This document shows positions 30,726 to 44,958 of a stretch of DNA of 64,000 bases, piece by piece. Source of the DNA: Deinococcus taeanensis. Lineage in GTDB: Bacteria > Deinococcota > Deinococci > Deinococcales > Deinococcaceae. A program made the position numbers and the translations under genes. The stretch spans positions 1,081,001-1,145,000 of the forward strand of contig NZ_CP083455.1 in assembly GCF_020229735.1 (NCBI RefSeq). Direction: 5' to 3'. The notes beneath the pieces were generated by a model. That model worked only from the letters and a program-made list of their open reading frames with translations, was not told the DNA's origin and did no database searches. Within the stretch, counting starts at the first letter, position 1; the number at the start of each line of letters is the position of its first letter.

Positions 30726-32813
30726 TTACACGGCGCAGTTCAGGCACTCGTCGATACTGACCTTACGCAGACGGGTGTAGTACAGCGTCTTCAGACCTTT
30801 GCCGTACGCGTACAGGTAGTACCGCTGCAGGGTGCGGGTACTGGCGGTGCTGGGCACGAACAGGGTGCACGAGATGCCCTGATCCACGTGTTTCTGCGCG
30901 GCGGCAACCGTGTCGAGCACGCGGCGCTGGTCCATGTCGTACGCCTCTTCGTAGAACCACTCGGTCATCTCGTTCAGGTGCGGCATGGGGTAGATGGTGC
31001 GGGCCTTGTTGCTCGTGCGGGTTTCCACGCGCTCCGTGATGGGCATGATGCTCGCTGAGGCGCCCGACACGTAACTGATGCTCCCGGTGGGTGCGACCGC
31101 CATGACGAACGAGTGCGCCAGGCCGTGCGCCTGGATGTCCGCCACGAGTTGCTGCCAGTCCTCGCGGGTGGGCAGGTGGTGCCCTTCGAACAGGGCCGCG
31201 ATCTCCGGGGTGGTGGGGAGGAAGTCGTGGTGCAGGTACTGCGCGAAGTGCTCCCCACTCTGGTAGCGGCTGCCCTCGAAGCCCTGGAACACGAAGCCGG
31301 TGTCCCGCGCGATGGTCATGCTGGCCCGCCGGGCGTGGTAGTGCACGGCTGCGAAGTACACGTCCACGAATTCCAGCGCCTCGGGGCTGCCGTACACAAT
31401 CTCGTTCTTTGCCAGGAAGGAGTGCAGGCCCATGGCGCCCAGGCCGATGGAGCGCATCTCGTCGTTGGCGCGTTTCACGGCCGGCACCTCGGTGATGCTG
31501 GTGGAGCGCGCCACGTTGTCGAGGAGGTGCACGGCGGCGCGCACCACGCGCCCGAGGTCGCCGCTGGCGAGGCTCTGCTCGATGACCAGCGAGGCGAGAT
31601 TGCAGCTGACGTCCAGCCCCACCTGGTCGCGGTGCTCCTGCCCGTAGGGGTGGAAGGTGCTGGGCAGCGTAGGTTGCAGGATCTCACTGCACAGGTTGCT
31701 CATCTTGATCGTGCCGACGTTCGGGATGGGGTTGGCGCGGTTGGCGTTGCCCTCGAACAAAAGGTACGGGTAGCCGCTCTCGCCCTGGGTCACGGCGATC
31801 TCTTCGAGAATGCGCCGCGCGGAGACGCTCTTCTTGCGGATGCGGGGATTGGCGGCCAGCGCGTCGTACTCGCGGGTCCAGTCGATGCTGGTAAAGTCCC
31901 GGCCGGTCTCCTGGAACAGGGAGTGCGGGTAGAACTGGTAGATGTCCTCCCCGGCACGGGCCTTGAGCATGAAAATGTCAGGGACCGTGGCGCCCATCGA
32001 AAGGGTCTTCAGGCGGGCGTCCTCGTCGGAGGCGATTTTCTTGGCGCTCAGGGTGTCCAGGAAATCCGGGTGCATGACGCTGAGGTAGATGGCGCCCGCC
32101 CCGGGACGCTGTCCGGCCTGATCGGCGTAGCGGAGCATGTTGTCCAGCATCTTTGCGACGCCCATGACGCCCTTGGTGACGTTCTGAATGCCGCGCAGAC
32201 TCTCGCCGCGCGCGCGGAGGTTGCTGACCTCCACGCCGATGCCGCCGCCACCCTTGCTGAGCTCGGCCACGAACGACAGGGTCTTGGTGATGGAATCCAG
32301 GTTGTCGGTGCAGTCCTGCAGCAGGAAGCAGCTCACGAGCCGCCCGGTGTTGGCCTTTCCGGAGTTCATCAGGGTGGGCGTGGCGGGCGTGAAGGTCTGC
32401 GTCACGAGGTGCTCCACGAGTTCCAGCGCCTGGGCGGCCGAGTCGCTGCGCGCCAGCGCGGTCACGCTCAGGCGGTCCTCGTAGCGTTCGAGCCACTGCG
32501 TGCGGTCGGGCGTCATGGTGGCGTACTCGCTGTAGAACTTGTACGCTCCCATGAACGACCGGAACCGGAAGTTCAGCGACTGCGCCCGCCCGAACACGGA
32601 CTGCACCTCCTCCGGGGTGTAGCGCGCGAACACCGCCGGGTCCCACACGCCCTTCTCTGTGAGGGCCGCGATCTTGTCCTCCAGGCTGGCGAAGGTCACG
32701 GTATTTGGGTTGACCTTCTCGCGGAAGTACACCTTCAGGGCCTCTTGGTCATGCGAGGTATCCACCACCCCGCCCGAAAGCACGCGGTTGTTCAGTTCAA
32801 TCCAGGGGTCCAT
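30726..32813 (-). CDS. nrdE: Class Ib ribonucleotide reductase large subunit
   Basis: This 695-residue R1E subunit reduces ribonucleoside diphosphates. Visible are the ATP-cone-free class Ib N-terminus (DPWIELNNRVL), active-site Cys residues in LVSCFLLQDCTDN, IKMSNLCSEILQ (Asn/Cys), the radical-transfer Tyr pair in LKTLYYTRLR and the C-terminal CxxC electron shuttle SIDECLNCAV. AAGGAG precedes the ATG at 32813; the reading frame extends further up inside nrdI. It overlaps nrdI by 22 bases, so it is translationally coupled to it. Confidence 0.97.
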   Translation of the reverse strand: MDPWIELNNRVLSGGVVDTSHDQEALKVYFREKVNPNTVTFASLEDKIAALTEKGVWDPAVFARYTPEEVQSVFGRAQSLNFRFRSFMGAYKFYSEYATMTPDRTQWLERYEDRLSVTALARSDSAAQALELVEHLVTQTFTPATPTLMNSGKANTGRLVSCFLLQDCTDNLDSITKTLSFVAELSKGGGGIGVEVSNLRARGESLRGIQNVTKGVMGVAKMLDNMLRYADQAGQRPGAGAIYLSVMHPDFLDTLSAKKIASDEDARLKTLSMGATVPDIFMLKARAGEDIYQFYPHSLFQETGRDFTSIDWTREYDALAANPRIRKKSVSARRILEEIAVTQGESGYPYLLFEGNANRANPIPNVGTIKMSNLCSEILQPTLPSTFHPYGQEHRDQVGLDVSCNLASLVIEQSLASGDLGRVVRAAVHLLDNVARSTSITEVPAVKRANDEMRSIGLGAMGLHSFLAKNEIVYGSPEALEFVDVYFAAVHYHARRASMTIARDTGFVFQGFEGSRYQSGEHFAQYLHHDFLPTTPEIAALFEGHHLPTREDWQQLVADIQAHGLAHSFVMAVAPTGSISYVSGASASIMPITERVETRTSNKARTIYPMPHLNEMTEWFYEEAYDMDQRRVLDTVAAAQKHVDQGISCTLFVPSTASTRTLQRYYLYAYGKGLKTLYYTRLRKVSIDECLNCAV

Positions 32814-33223
32814 TCTGTTCTCCTTTCCGCTGTCGCGGGGCCGGGGTGAGGCGCAGTGTGGTCGGCCAGCCACTGCCGGACCTGCGCCCGGTCGGCGGCG
32901 CTGCCGGCCTTGTTGAGACGCGCGACGAGCGGCACCCCGTAGGCTTTGGCGATCCGGTCTCCGGCCCGCCCGAAGTTCACGCCCCAGTGGTAGCTGCCGC
33001 TGGCCACCACGCCGCGCAGGCCCGCAGAATGCGCGCGCAGGAACACGGCCGTCGTGTCCGGCACCTGCCCCTGCCCGAAGGTGTAGGTCAGCAGCAGGTA
33101 CGCCTGGCCGGGAGCGGGGGGCGGGTCGGTGACGCTCTGGACGTGCAGGCCCCCTGCTTCGCGGGCGACCGCCTGGGCAAAGCGGCGGACATTCCCGGTC
33201 AGGGAGTCAAAGACCAGCAGCAT
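32792..33223 (-). CDS. nrdI: Ribonucleotide reductase assembly flavoprotein
   Basis: This 143-residue flavodoxin-like protein supplies oxidant to assemble the Mn2-tyrosyl radical of NrdF. The FMN-binding loop reads LVFDSLTGNVRRF, followed by YTFGQGQVPDTT, SGSYHWGVNFG and PLVARLNKAGSAADRAQVRQWL, all typical of NrdI. Its start overlaps the thioesterase-like gene by 17 bases and its end overlaps nrdE by 22, so all three are expected to be translated together. Confidence 0.95.
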   Translation of the reverse strand: MLLVFDSLTGNVRRFAQAVAREAGGLHVQSVTDPPPAPGQAYLLLTYTFGQGQVPDTTAVFLRAHSAGLRGVVASGSYHWGVNFGRAGDRIAKAYGVPLVARLNKAGSAADRAQVRQWLADHTAPHPGPATAERRTEWTPGLN

Positions 33224-33632
33224 CGGGGGTCTCCAGGGGCGGCGCGGGTACTGTGCGCCCGGCGGCGTCCAGGGCGACCAGGGTGAAGGCGCCGGCGCAG
33301 GCGGGTTCGCGCGCGTCGCTGTACAGGTCCTCGCGGAACACGTCCACCTGCACGGTCATGCTGGTGCGGCCGGTGCGCGTCACGCGGGCCACGGGTTCCA
33401 CGAGCGACCCCTGTGGAATGGGGTGGCGGCAGGCCATCGCGTCGGGGTGCCGCGTGACGGCCTTGCGGCGGCCGGAGCGGGTGGCCGCAATGAACGCTGC
33501 CGAGGCCATCAGGGACAGGGCCTCATCGCCGAACAGGAGGCCGTGGTGGTTGGTGTGCGCCGGAAAAACCGTGTGGGTGACGCGGGTCTTGCCGGCACAG
33601 GGTGGGGTGGCGCGTGGAGGTGAGGTGGTCAT
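33207..33632 (-). CDS. Hotdog-fold thioesterase-like protein heading the nrd operon
   Basis: This 141-residue protein resembles YciA-type acyl-CoA thioesterases: VFPAHTNHHGLLFGDEALSLMASAAF is the counterpart of their Asn-Gly-Gly...Met-Asp core helix, and RMTVQVDVFREDLYSD-like strands follow. The N-terminal Asn (residue 28) is kept, but the helix reads LMAS where active enzymes have MD, so the catalytic Asp is missing. It is the first gene after the nrd promoter and overlaps nrdI by 17 bases. It could be inactive, bind a CoA ester, or have shifted catalysis. A role in nucleotide reduction is not evident. Confidence 0.78.
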   Translation of the reverse strand: MTTSPPRATPPCAGKTRVTHTVFPAHTNHHGLLFGDEALSLMASAAFIAATRSGRRKAVTRHPDAMACRHPIPQGSLVEPVARVTRTGRTSMTVQVDVFREDLYSDAREPACAGAFTLVALDAAGRTVPAPPLETPDAAGL

Positions 33633-33866
33633 GCGTGAACCTCGGGCAGAGGAGGAGAGGCGCCCGTGTGTCGGCGCCCCATGAAAAGACGGCGCCCGGT
33701 GCAGGTACAGGGGCGGCGGAACCGGAGGTGAGGTGAGTTCAGGTAGGCACGTGGGAGACCGCCTTGCGCTCCTGACGCGGGAGCAGAGTGGGGGCGAGGG
33801 GCTCCGCAAGGCGAGTGACCGGACTGGGACCGTGGCGCGACCGTGCCGGACTGAACCCCTGGGCGG

Positions 33867-33899
<33 letters not shown>

Positions 33900-33924
33900 T
33901 GCTGCCGGCTGGCAGAACGTGTGG

Positions 33925-33953
33925 AGTCTACATGGTGTACCTGAAACGGTCAA
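33925..33953 (-). promoter_or_regulatory. Promoter of the nrd operon
   Basis: On the minus strand TTGACC (33948-33953) and TAGACT (33925-33930) are separated by exactly 17 bases, one of the best -35/-10 pairs in the window. It reads toward the thioesterase-like, nrdI, nrdE, nrdF and glutaredoxin-like genes. The nearest start codon is almost 300 bases away. Confidence 0.65.
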
Positions 33954-33982
33954 ACCGGCGTTGGGGGTACAGGATATGGTAC
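33925..33982. promoter_or_regulatory. Two possible NrdR-type sites
   Basis: Two imperfectly similar 16-base elements, AGTCTACATGGTGTAC (33925-33940) and GTACAGGATATGGTAC (33967-33982), begin 42 bases apart, four DNA turns. Paired NrdR boxes with whole-turn spacing are usual at nrd promoters, and the first overlaps the -10. Agreement with the published NrdR consensus is only partial, so this is a suggestion. Confidence 0.3.
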
Positions 33983-33989
33983 ATGGCGA

Positions 33990-34020
33990 AGGCCGCCCCT
34001 CCTGGCGGAGAAAGCGGCCT
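33990..34020 (-). terminator. Terminator-like inverted repeat after darA
   Basis: AGGCCGC and GCGGCCT form a 7-bp stem with a 17-base loop, 15 bases beyond the darA stop on the minus strand. It separates darA transcription from the nrd promoter. There is no T-run. Confidence 0.35.
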
Positions 34021-34035
34021 CAGGCAAGGGGCAGG

Positions 34036-34365
34036 TCAGACCTTCACGAACTCCTGCACGCCCATCACGAACATCACCGCGCCGCCCACCGGTACCTCTA
34101 CCGGGTCATTCACGAGCCCTTCGTTCTGTTCACCCATCGGCACGCTGGGGGCCACCAGGCGGGTGCGGGTCCGGCAGGTGCGCTGCACGTGGCGTTTCAG
34201 TTCGTCCAGGCGCTCATCATTCACGCCGATCATCAGCGTCGTGTTGCCTTCGCGCAGGAACCCACCGGTGCTGGCAAGTTTCGTCACCTCGAAGGCGTTC
34301 TGCGACAGCACGCGCACCAGCGCGGTCGCGTCGGCATCCTGAATCACAGCCAGCACAAGCTTCAT
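34036..34365 (-). CDS. darA: Cyclic-di-AMP receptor (PII-like, DarA/PstA family)
   Basis: This 109-residue PII-like trimer protein begins [20 protein letters not shown] and carries the family ligand-binding signature [22 protein letters not shown] and the C-terminal [19 protein letters not shown]. Homologues in Firmicutes (DarA, PstA) bind cyclic-di-AMP in a pocket between subunits; its downstream target is unknown. It stands alone. TATCCT lies 7 bases before the ATG, so a leaderless mRNA is expected; the longer frame upstream is unsupported. Presence implies a c-di-AMP cyclase elsewhere in the genome. Confidence 0.93.
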   Translation of the reverse strand: MKLVLAVIQDADATALVRVLSQNAFEVTKLASTGGFLREGNTTLMIGVNDERLDELKRHVQRTCRTRTRLVAPSVPMGEQNEGLVNDPVEVPVGGAVMFVMGVQEFVKV

Positions 34366-34441
34366 GCCCCGAAGGATACCAGACGGCCGCAGCGGCGCGG
34401 TCGGCCACGCCTGAGCCCGGTCGCTACCGGCTGTGCAACAG

Positions 34442-34475
34442 CCGTGGTCCTCAGCCCGCAGGCTGAGGACCACGG
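34442..34475 (-). terminator. Hairpin terminator after pckA
   Basis: CCGTGGTCCTCAGCC-CGCA-GGCTGAGGACCACGG is a perfect 15-bp inverted repeat, 11 bases beyond the pckA stop on the minus strand. The minus-strand bases that follow hold no T-run, but the stem is the strongest in the window. Confidence 0.65.
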
Positions 34476-34485
34476 GCGGGGGCGT

Positions 34486-36078
<1,593 letters not shown>

Positions 36079-36370
36079 GGGTCCTCCATGGGTGGGGCGC
36101 GGCCAGGGGCACGAAACGCGAGAAAGGTGAATTGGTGTCCGAAGTGACGCCGGAATTGTCGCCTGTGAAGCGATTCCAGTCCAACCTTTGTGGTGTCACC
36201 CTTCAGGAAACAACAAGGTGCCTGTCCGCGACTGACAGACGACTTACCATGCGAGAAGATCGTCAGCACGCACACTTTTCGGGCGCTGGCCGGGACCTCC
36301 GCTCCAACGTTCAGATGCCAGCCAAGATCACAGGCCTTCTGTTCAGCGCATGAACACTTCCCAGGCAGGC
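36079..36370. other. pckA upstream region, otherwise no feature seen
   Basis: This stretch of about 290 bases is less GC-rich than its neighbours and holds a likely minus-strand pckA promoter at 36155-36184. The rest, 36185-36370, contains no reading frame with genome-like codon use, no recognised tRNA or riboswitch shape, and only short repeats. A small RNA or control region is possible but I cannot show one. Confidence 0.4.
36155..36184 (-). promoter_or_regulatory. Likely promoter of pckA
   Basis: Minus-strand TTGGAC (36179-36184) and GACAAT (36155-36160) are 18 bases apart. The second element departs from TANNNT, so it is only a moderate match. It would leave a leader of about 70 bases containing the GGAGG ribosome site. 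Confidence 0.4.
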
Positions 36371-36400
36371 AGAAAACACCGGCCCAAATCTGGGCCGGTG
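36371..36400 (-). terminator. Intrinsic terminator after the alanine-rich membrane protein gene
   Basis: Read on the minus strand, CACCGGCCCA-GATT-TGGGCCGGTG is a perfect 10-bp stem with a 4-base loop, directly followed by TTTTCT. It lies 17 bases beyond the stop of the gene to its right. This is a classic Rho-independent terminator. Confidence 0.85.
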
Positions 36401-36417
36401 CCTGGACACAGAAAGCC

Positions 36418-37530
36418 TCAGTTGTTCTTCGGCCCGCTGGGTTTCTCGGCCGCTTTCTCTGACGGACGGGCCGCATCACCTGAGCTTTTGGCCGCTGCTG
36501 GCGAATCCGGCGCCGGCGACCCCCCCCACGTTCCACCGGTGGTGCCCGCCTGCGTCTTCCCGGCCGCGCCTGGAGCGGGCGCCGGATGCGGCTCCTCGAT
36601 CCGCTCCAGCCACGCCGAACCGATCAGGTTCCGCGCGTTCCGACCAGCCGTCCGCAGCGACTGCGCCGCGTCCGGGCTCAATGACTCCACCGCATTCAGA
36701 ATGCCCTGCCGCGCCGCGGGCACCCGCGCCAGCACCACGGCCCCCACACCCAGCAGCACCACCGGCGCCACTGCGCCGCCCAGCCCGGACCCGGACCGGT
36801 CATCCCGGCGCGCGAGCCGCACCTGCCGGTCAATCTGCTTGAGTTCGCGCAGCATCTGTTTTTCCAGCGGAGCAACTTTTTTCGACACGGCTTTTTCCAG
36901 CTGCCGGCCCTGCAGGGTGCGGCGGCCGGAGCGCAGTTCGCGCTCGGCCTCCCGCCGGGCCTGCCTCAGGGTCCGCTCTGCCCGGCGCCGGCGGGCCTCG
37001 TGGCCGTCGGCCGCCTCGTGCAGCGCGGAACTCACGCGGTCATGCACCGACGCCAGCAGTTCCGTTCCGGCGCCCTGAGCGTCCCCCAGGGTCGAGCCGG
37101 CAGCCGTGCGGGCCGTGCGGGCCAGCTGCGCCGCCTGCTTCGAACCAAGCGACGCGTACGTCTGCGCCTCCCCGGCCACCACCTGCGCCTTTTCCTGCGC
37201 CAGGTGTGCCACGCCCCCGGCAGCCTGAAGAACCTCGCCCAGCAGGGCGCTCACGCGCGGCACGCCTTCCTCGCGCAGGGTCGTGGCCGTGTGGGTGACC
37301 GTTTCGGTCCCGGCGTGAGCGGCCTGCTGCGCCATGTGCTGGGCCTGGGCCGCCGCTGACAGCAGCGCGGGTTTCACCGTGTCCCCCAGGGCGTCCTGCG
37401 CTCCGCTCCAGGCGCTACGGCTGGAATTGACCAGGGCACGCCGGGTGTCGGCGTTCAGGGCCACGGCCGCGAGGCCGCCCAGCATCAGCAGGCTGCGTTT
37501 GCTCACGCCGCCGGTTGTTTCGTTCGTCAT
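36418..37530 (-). CDS. Alanine-rich helical membrane protein
   Basis: This 370-residue protein has an N-terminal hydrophobic stretch (RSLLMLGGLAAVAL), a long Ala/Gln/Arg-rich helical region (about 40-225) resembling LEA or apolipoprotein-like helices, a highly charged segment (RRRRAERTLRQARREAERE), a second hydrophobic helix (GGAVAPVVLLGVGAVVLA, about 230-250) and a disordered Pro/Ala/Gly/Lys tail. I do not recognise a named family. AAAGGAG precedes the ATG, so it is translated with a Shine-Dalgarno. It is followed by a strong terminator and stands alone. A membrane-protective or stress role is conceivable but not shown. Confidence 0.7.
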   Translation of the reverse strand: MTNETTGGVSKRSLLMLGGLAAVALNADTRRALVNSSRSAWSGAQDALGDTVKPALLSAAAQAQHMAQQAAHAGTETVTHTATTLREEGVPRVSALLGEVLQAAGGVAHLAQEKAQVVAGEAQTYASLGSKQAAQLARTARTAAGSTLGDAQGAGTELLASVHDRVSSALHEAADGHEARRRRAERTLRQARREAERELRSGRRTLQGRQLEKAVSKKVAPLEKQMLRELKQIDRQVRLARRDDRSGSGLGGAVAPVVLLGVGAVVLARVPAARQGILNAVESLSPDAAQSLRTAGRNARNLIGSAWLERIEEPHPAPAPGAAGKTQAGTTGGTWGGSPAPDSPAAAKSSGDAARPSEKAAEKPSGPKNN

Positions 37531-37714
37531 GATGACTCCTTTGCGTTCCGCCTGCCCACGCGCTCTGGCGGGAGATTCCCAGGGAAACAGTGCCGCCATT
37601 GTCTGGCGAGCAGAGCCGCGCAACGTGGGGAGAATGTAACGGGAATTTCATGTTCCGCCGGCGTCCGCAGCGCGCCACGGTTCGCACCGGCAGGCAGGCG
37701 CTAGACTCGGGCAC

Positions 37715-39355
<1,641 letters not shown>

Positions 39356-39430
39356 GCTGCCTCCGGAGGTATGGGTTCCCTCAAGGTAAGCTTCAGTCCG
39401 CCGTCAGGAGCGCTTCATAAGCTGAGCAGC

Positions 39431-40498
39431 ATGAAACGAACCTTGATGGCCGCCGCGCTTCTCGGCGTGGGCCTGCTCAGTGCCTGTTCCATGACCGGGC
39501 CCGGTAATCTCCGCGTGCACGAAGTGCTCCTGTACGGAGGAGCTCAGGAGCGCGTCGTCTGGGTGTACGGCACACTCCAGGGCAGTCAGAGCAGCGTGAA
39601 GCTGGGCGGCACCACCGCCGACGTGCGCGCCCAGGTGAACGACGCCCTGGCGGTCCCCGGTTCACTCAGCGTGAACGGCAAGGCCACCTATCGTCAGGCC
39701 ACAGCCGCCCTGCCGCCCCGTTTGACCCTGACGCGCAGCGGCGCCAGCCTGTTCACCGTGAGCCCCCAACCCGGCGCGAACATTCAGGCGGTGTACTACA
39801 CCGACGGCCAGAGCTGGGTGAAACTCAGCGGCACCAGCGGCGCCGTCAGCGCCACTCGCGTGGACGGCCTGCGGGGCGCGGGGCAGCTCACGGACGACGA
39901 GGCCCGGGCCCTCGGCGACGTGCTGCGGCCCCAGGGCCCGCTCGCCGTGGCCGTTCTCAGCGACACCGGACTGCCGGACGCCCCGCTCGCCGTGGAGCCC
40001 ACCCCCACCGAGTACCGCCGCACCGCGCTGTACATCCAGTCCAGCGTCCCCACCGCCGCGGCACCCGCCACACCCGCCGTCCCGAGCACAGGAGCCAGCG
40101 TGACCTTCACTGAACTTGCCAGCGGCACCAACGCCTCAGCGGCCGCCTTCGGCGTGCAGGTTGCCACCACCAATGCCGCCGCCGCCGCCCTGTACGCCCA
40201 GGCCTACGGCCGCCAGACCGGCGCGCCCACCCCGCCCAGCGTCACCGGCCGGACCCTGATCGGCGTGTTCCTGGGGCAGCGCAGCACCGGCGGGTACAGT
40301 GTGCGGGTGGTCGGCGCCACCGTGACGGGCGACGCCGTGACCCTGCGCGTCCGCGTGACTGCACCCGGCGCGGGCAGCCTGACCACGCAGGCCATCACCA
40401 GCCCCTGGACCATCGTGAGTGTTCCCGGCGCCTACCGCACCGTGACCGTGGTGGATGAGGCCGGGCAGCCCCTGAGTGGCGGCGGCACCACCCGCTGA
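39431..40498 (+). CDS. PrcB-like exported lipoprotein
   Basis: This 355-residue lipoprotein has the signal MKRTLMAAALLGVGLLSACS (lipobox LLSAC, lipidated Cys19). The C-terminal domain (about 225-350; LIGVFLGQRSTGGYSVRVVG, TSPWTIVSVPG) fits the PrcB C-terminal family found with PrcA-type proteases. The N-terminal part (about 20-180) is beta-rich and Deinococcus-typical in style; a Thr/Pro/Ala linker joins them. The partner protease is not in view. TAAGCT lies 7 bases before the ATG, a leaderless start; the upstream in-frame starts are unsupported. Confidence 0.83.
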   Translation: MKRTLMAAALLGVGLLSACSMTGPGNLRVHEVLLYGGAQERVVWVYGTLQGSQSSVKLGGTTADVRAQVNDALAVPGSLSVNGKATYRQATAALPPRLTLTRSGASLFTVSPQPGANIQAVYYTDGQSWVKLSGTSGAVSATRVDGLRGAGQLTDDEARALGDVLRPQGPLAVAVLSDTGLPDAPLAVEPTPTEYRRTALYIQSSVPTAAAPATPAVPSTGASVTFTELASGTNASAAAFGVQVATTNAAAAALYAQAYGRQTGAPTPPSVTGRTLIGVFLGQRSTGGYSVRVVGATVTGDAVTLRVRVTAPGAGSLTTQAITSPWTIVSVPGAYRTVTVVDEAGQPLSGGGTTR

Positions 40499-40526
40499 AG
40501 CGACGCGGCCCCGCACACGGCCTGAA

Positions 40527-40552
40527 GACCGCTCCTGAACTCAGGAGCGGTC
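40527..40552 (+). terminator. Intrinsic terminator after the PrcB-like gene
   Basis: GACCGCTCCTG-AACT-CAGGAGCGGTC is a perfect 11-bp stem followed by CTTTCGTT. It lies 28 bases after the stop, just before the convergent terminator of the nucleoside-binding protein gene. Confidence 0.8.
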
Positions 40553-40594
40553 CTTTCGTTGTCCAGGGAGCCGCTGCTGCGCGGCCACCGCATG

Positions 40595-40620
40595 AAAAAG
40601 CGGCCCCGCGAGGGGGCCGC
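40595..40620 (-). terminator. Intrinsic terminator after the BMP-family gene
   Basis: Read on the minus strand, GCGGCCCC-CTCGC-GGGGCCGC is an 8-bp stem followed by TTTTTC, 13 bases beyond the stop of the gene it serves. It is separate from the plus-strand terminator nearby. Confidence 0.82.
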
Positions 40621-40633
40621 CGGGCACAGAGGT

Positions 40634-41731
<1,098 letters not shown>

Positions 41732-41775
41732 GGATGATTCCTCCGGGGAATATGGTGAGCGGATTGCTTGAATAG

Positions 41776-41781
41776 AGTATA
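41776..41781 (-). promoter_or_regulatory. -10 element of the BMP-family gene
   Basis: Minus-strand TATACT lies about 45 bases before the start codon and leaves a leader with a GGAGG ribosome site. No clear TTGACA-like -35 sits 16-18 bases upstream, so expression may rely on an activator. Confidence 0.45.
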
Positions 41782-41910
41782 CGGAATTTGGCCCGTGTCT
41801 AGACCCCTGTGAGGGTCACAGTCACCTGACGCGAATGAGCAAATGGGTGAGTCACTTATTGTATGAATCTTAACGCTCACACTTGAAGTTCAGCGCAAAC
41901 CCAGCGCTGG

Positions 41911-43989
<2,079 letters not shown>

Positions 43990-43998
43990 CGTTCCGCC

Positions 43999-44040
43999 CG
44001 GCCTCCCGCTCCTGGCCCGGCCGGCCGGGGCGGGAGGCCG
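43999..44040 (+). terminator. Inverted repeat after ligA
   Basis: CGGCCTCCCGC (43999-44009) and GCGGGAGGCCG (44030-44040) form an 11-bp stem with a 20-base GC-rich loop, starting 9 bases after the ligA stop. The T-run is missing but position and strength suggest termination. Confidence 0.5.
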
Positions 44041-44045
44041 AGCAG

Positions 44046-44051
44046 TTACAC
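44046..44051 (+). promoter_or_regulatory. -10 element of the Asp23 - nusB - folD operon
   Basis: TACACT lies about 55 bases before the Asp23/Gls24 ATG, leaving a leader with a GGAGG-like site (GTGGAGGCAAG). This operon is therefore leadered. Confidence 0.4.
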
Positions 44052-44107
44052 TGACGTATTGTCGCGGTTCATTCCCTGCCGGACCGCGAAGTGGAGGCAA
44101 GATCAAC

Positions 44108-44458
44108 ATGGCAACACCCGAAGTGGAAATCAGCAAGAACGTCCTGATGGACATCGCCGCCACCACCCTGGACGGCATCGAGGGCACCGAGGTGGCCGCC
44201 GCCGCCCTGAAGGTCGGCGAGGTGCTGCGCAACCAGAACCCCGGCCGCAAAGCGCGCGCGCTGCGCGTCAGCCGCGAGGGCAACGACGTGACCGTGGACG
44301 TCGGCCTGAACGTCGAATACGGCCGGAACCTCAACGCCACCGCCGAGAAGGTCCAGCAGGCCGTGTGCGAGAACATTGAACTGATGACCGGGCTGAAGGT
44401 CCGCGCAGTGAACGTCACCGTGCAGAACGTCTGCCTGCCCAAAGGAAGTGGCGCGTGA
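44108..44458 (+). CDS. Asp23/Gls24 family envelope-stress protein
   Basis: This 116-residue protein starts [29 protein letters not shown] and continues [24 protein letters not shown]...[16 protein letters not shown], the Asp23/Gls24 signature of membrane-associated or alkaline-stress proteins in Gram-positives. Exact role unknown; some members bind partner membrane proteins. GGAGG precedes the ATG. It overlaps nusB by 4 bases (GTGA), so it is cotranscribed and probably cotranslated with nusB and folD, a gene order also seen in Firmicutes. Confidence 0.9.
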   Translation: MATPEVEISKNVLMDIAATTLDGIEGTEVAAAALKVGEVLRNQNPGRKARALRVSREGNDVTVDVGLNVEYGRNLNATAEKVQQAVCENIELMTGLKVRAVNVTVQNVCLPKGSGA

Positions 44459-44958
44459 CGCGCCGGCGCGAGAAGGCCGCCGCCGCCGCCCCGGTGGGAA
44501 CCCGCCGCGCAGCACGGGAATTTGCGTTCCGCGTGCTGTTTGAAGCTGACCGGGGGGACCTGCCCCTGCAGAGTGTCTTCAACCGCGCCGAGGCCGCCAT
44601 GCGCGCCGGCGATGACACGTCCCCGCCCCTGAGCGAGGACGCCCTGAGTTTCGCGCAGGAACTCGTGCAGGGCATCGGCCGCGCCCGGCCCGACATCGAC
44701 GCCACGCTGCGCCGCACCATCCGCGGCTGGAGTTTCGACCAGATGGCCCAGACCGACCTGAACATCCTGCGTCTGGCGGTGTACGAGATGACCTCCACCA
44801 CCGAACCCCACCCGCCCGTGATTGAAAGCGCGGTGCGCATCGCCCGGAAGTTCGGTGGAGATGATTCCGGCCGGTTCGTGAACGGCGTGCTGGCCGGGCT
44901 GAGCCGCAGCATGAAAAGTGCAGCTGCCCCCGCACCCGACCCGGAGACCCCGGAGTGA
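44455..44958 (+). CDS. nusB: Transcription antitermination factor NusB
   Basis: This 167-residue all-helical RNA-binding protein binds boxA with NusE (S10) in rRNA antitermination. Signature regions are [49 protein letters not shown] and [29 protein letters not shown]. The start is GTG and overlaps the Asp23 gene. The stop overlaps folD by 4 bases. Confidence 0.95.
   Translation: MTRRREKAAAAAPVGTRRAAREFAFRVLFEADRGDLPLQSVFNRAEAAMRAGDDTSPPLSEDALSFAQELVQGIGRARPDIDATLRRTIRGWSFDQMAQTDLNILRLAVYEMTSTTEPHPPVIESAVRIARKFGGDDSGRFVNGVLAGLSRSMKSAAAPAPDPETPE

Noticed and set aside
29656..30747. Longer start for nrdF at 30747
   Set aside because: The extra N-terminus lacks a ribosome site and does not resemble NrdF starts; ATG 30654 fits the family.
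37621..37714. Radiation/desiccation response motif upstream of recN
   Set aside because: I compared the sequence with the TTATGnCATnnACATAA-type palindrome. Only scattered partial matches such as a CATGTT half exist. The same search at polA and ligA also failed.
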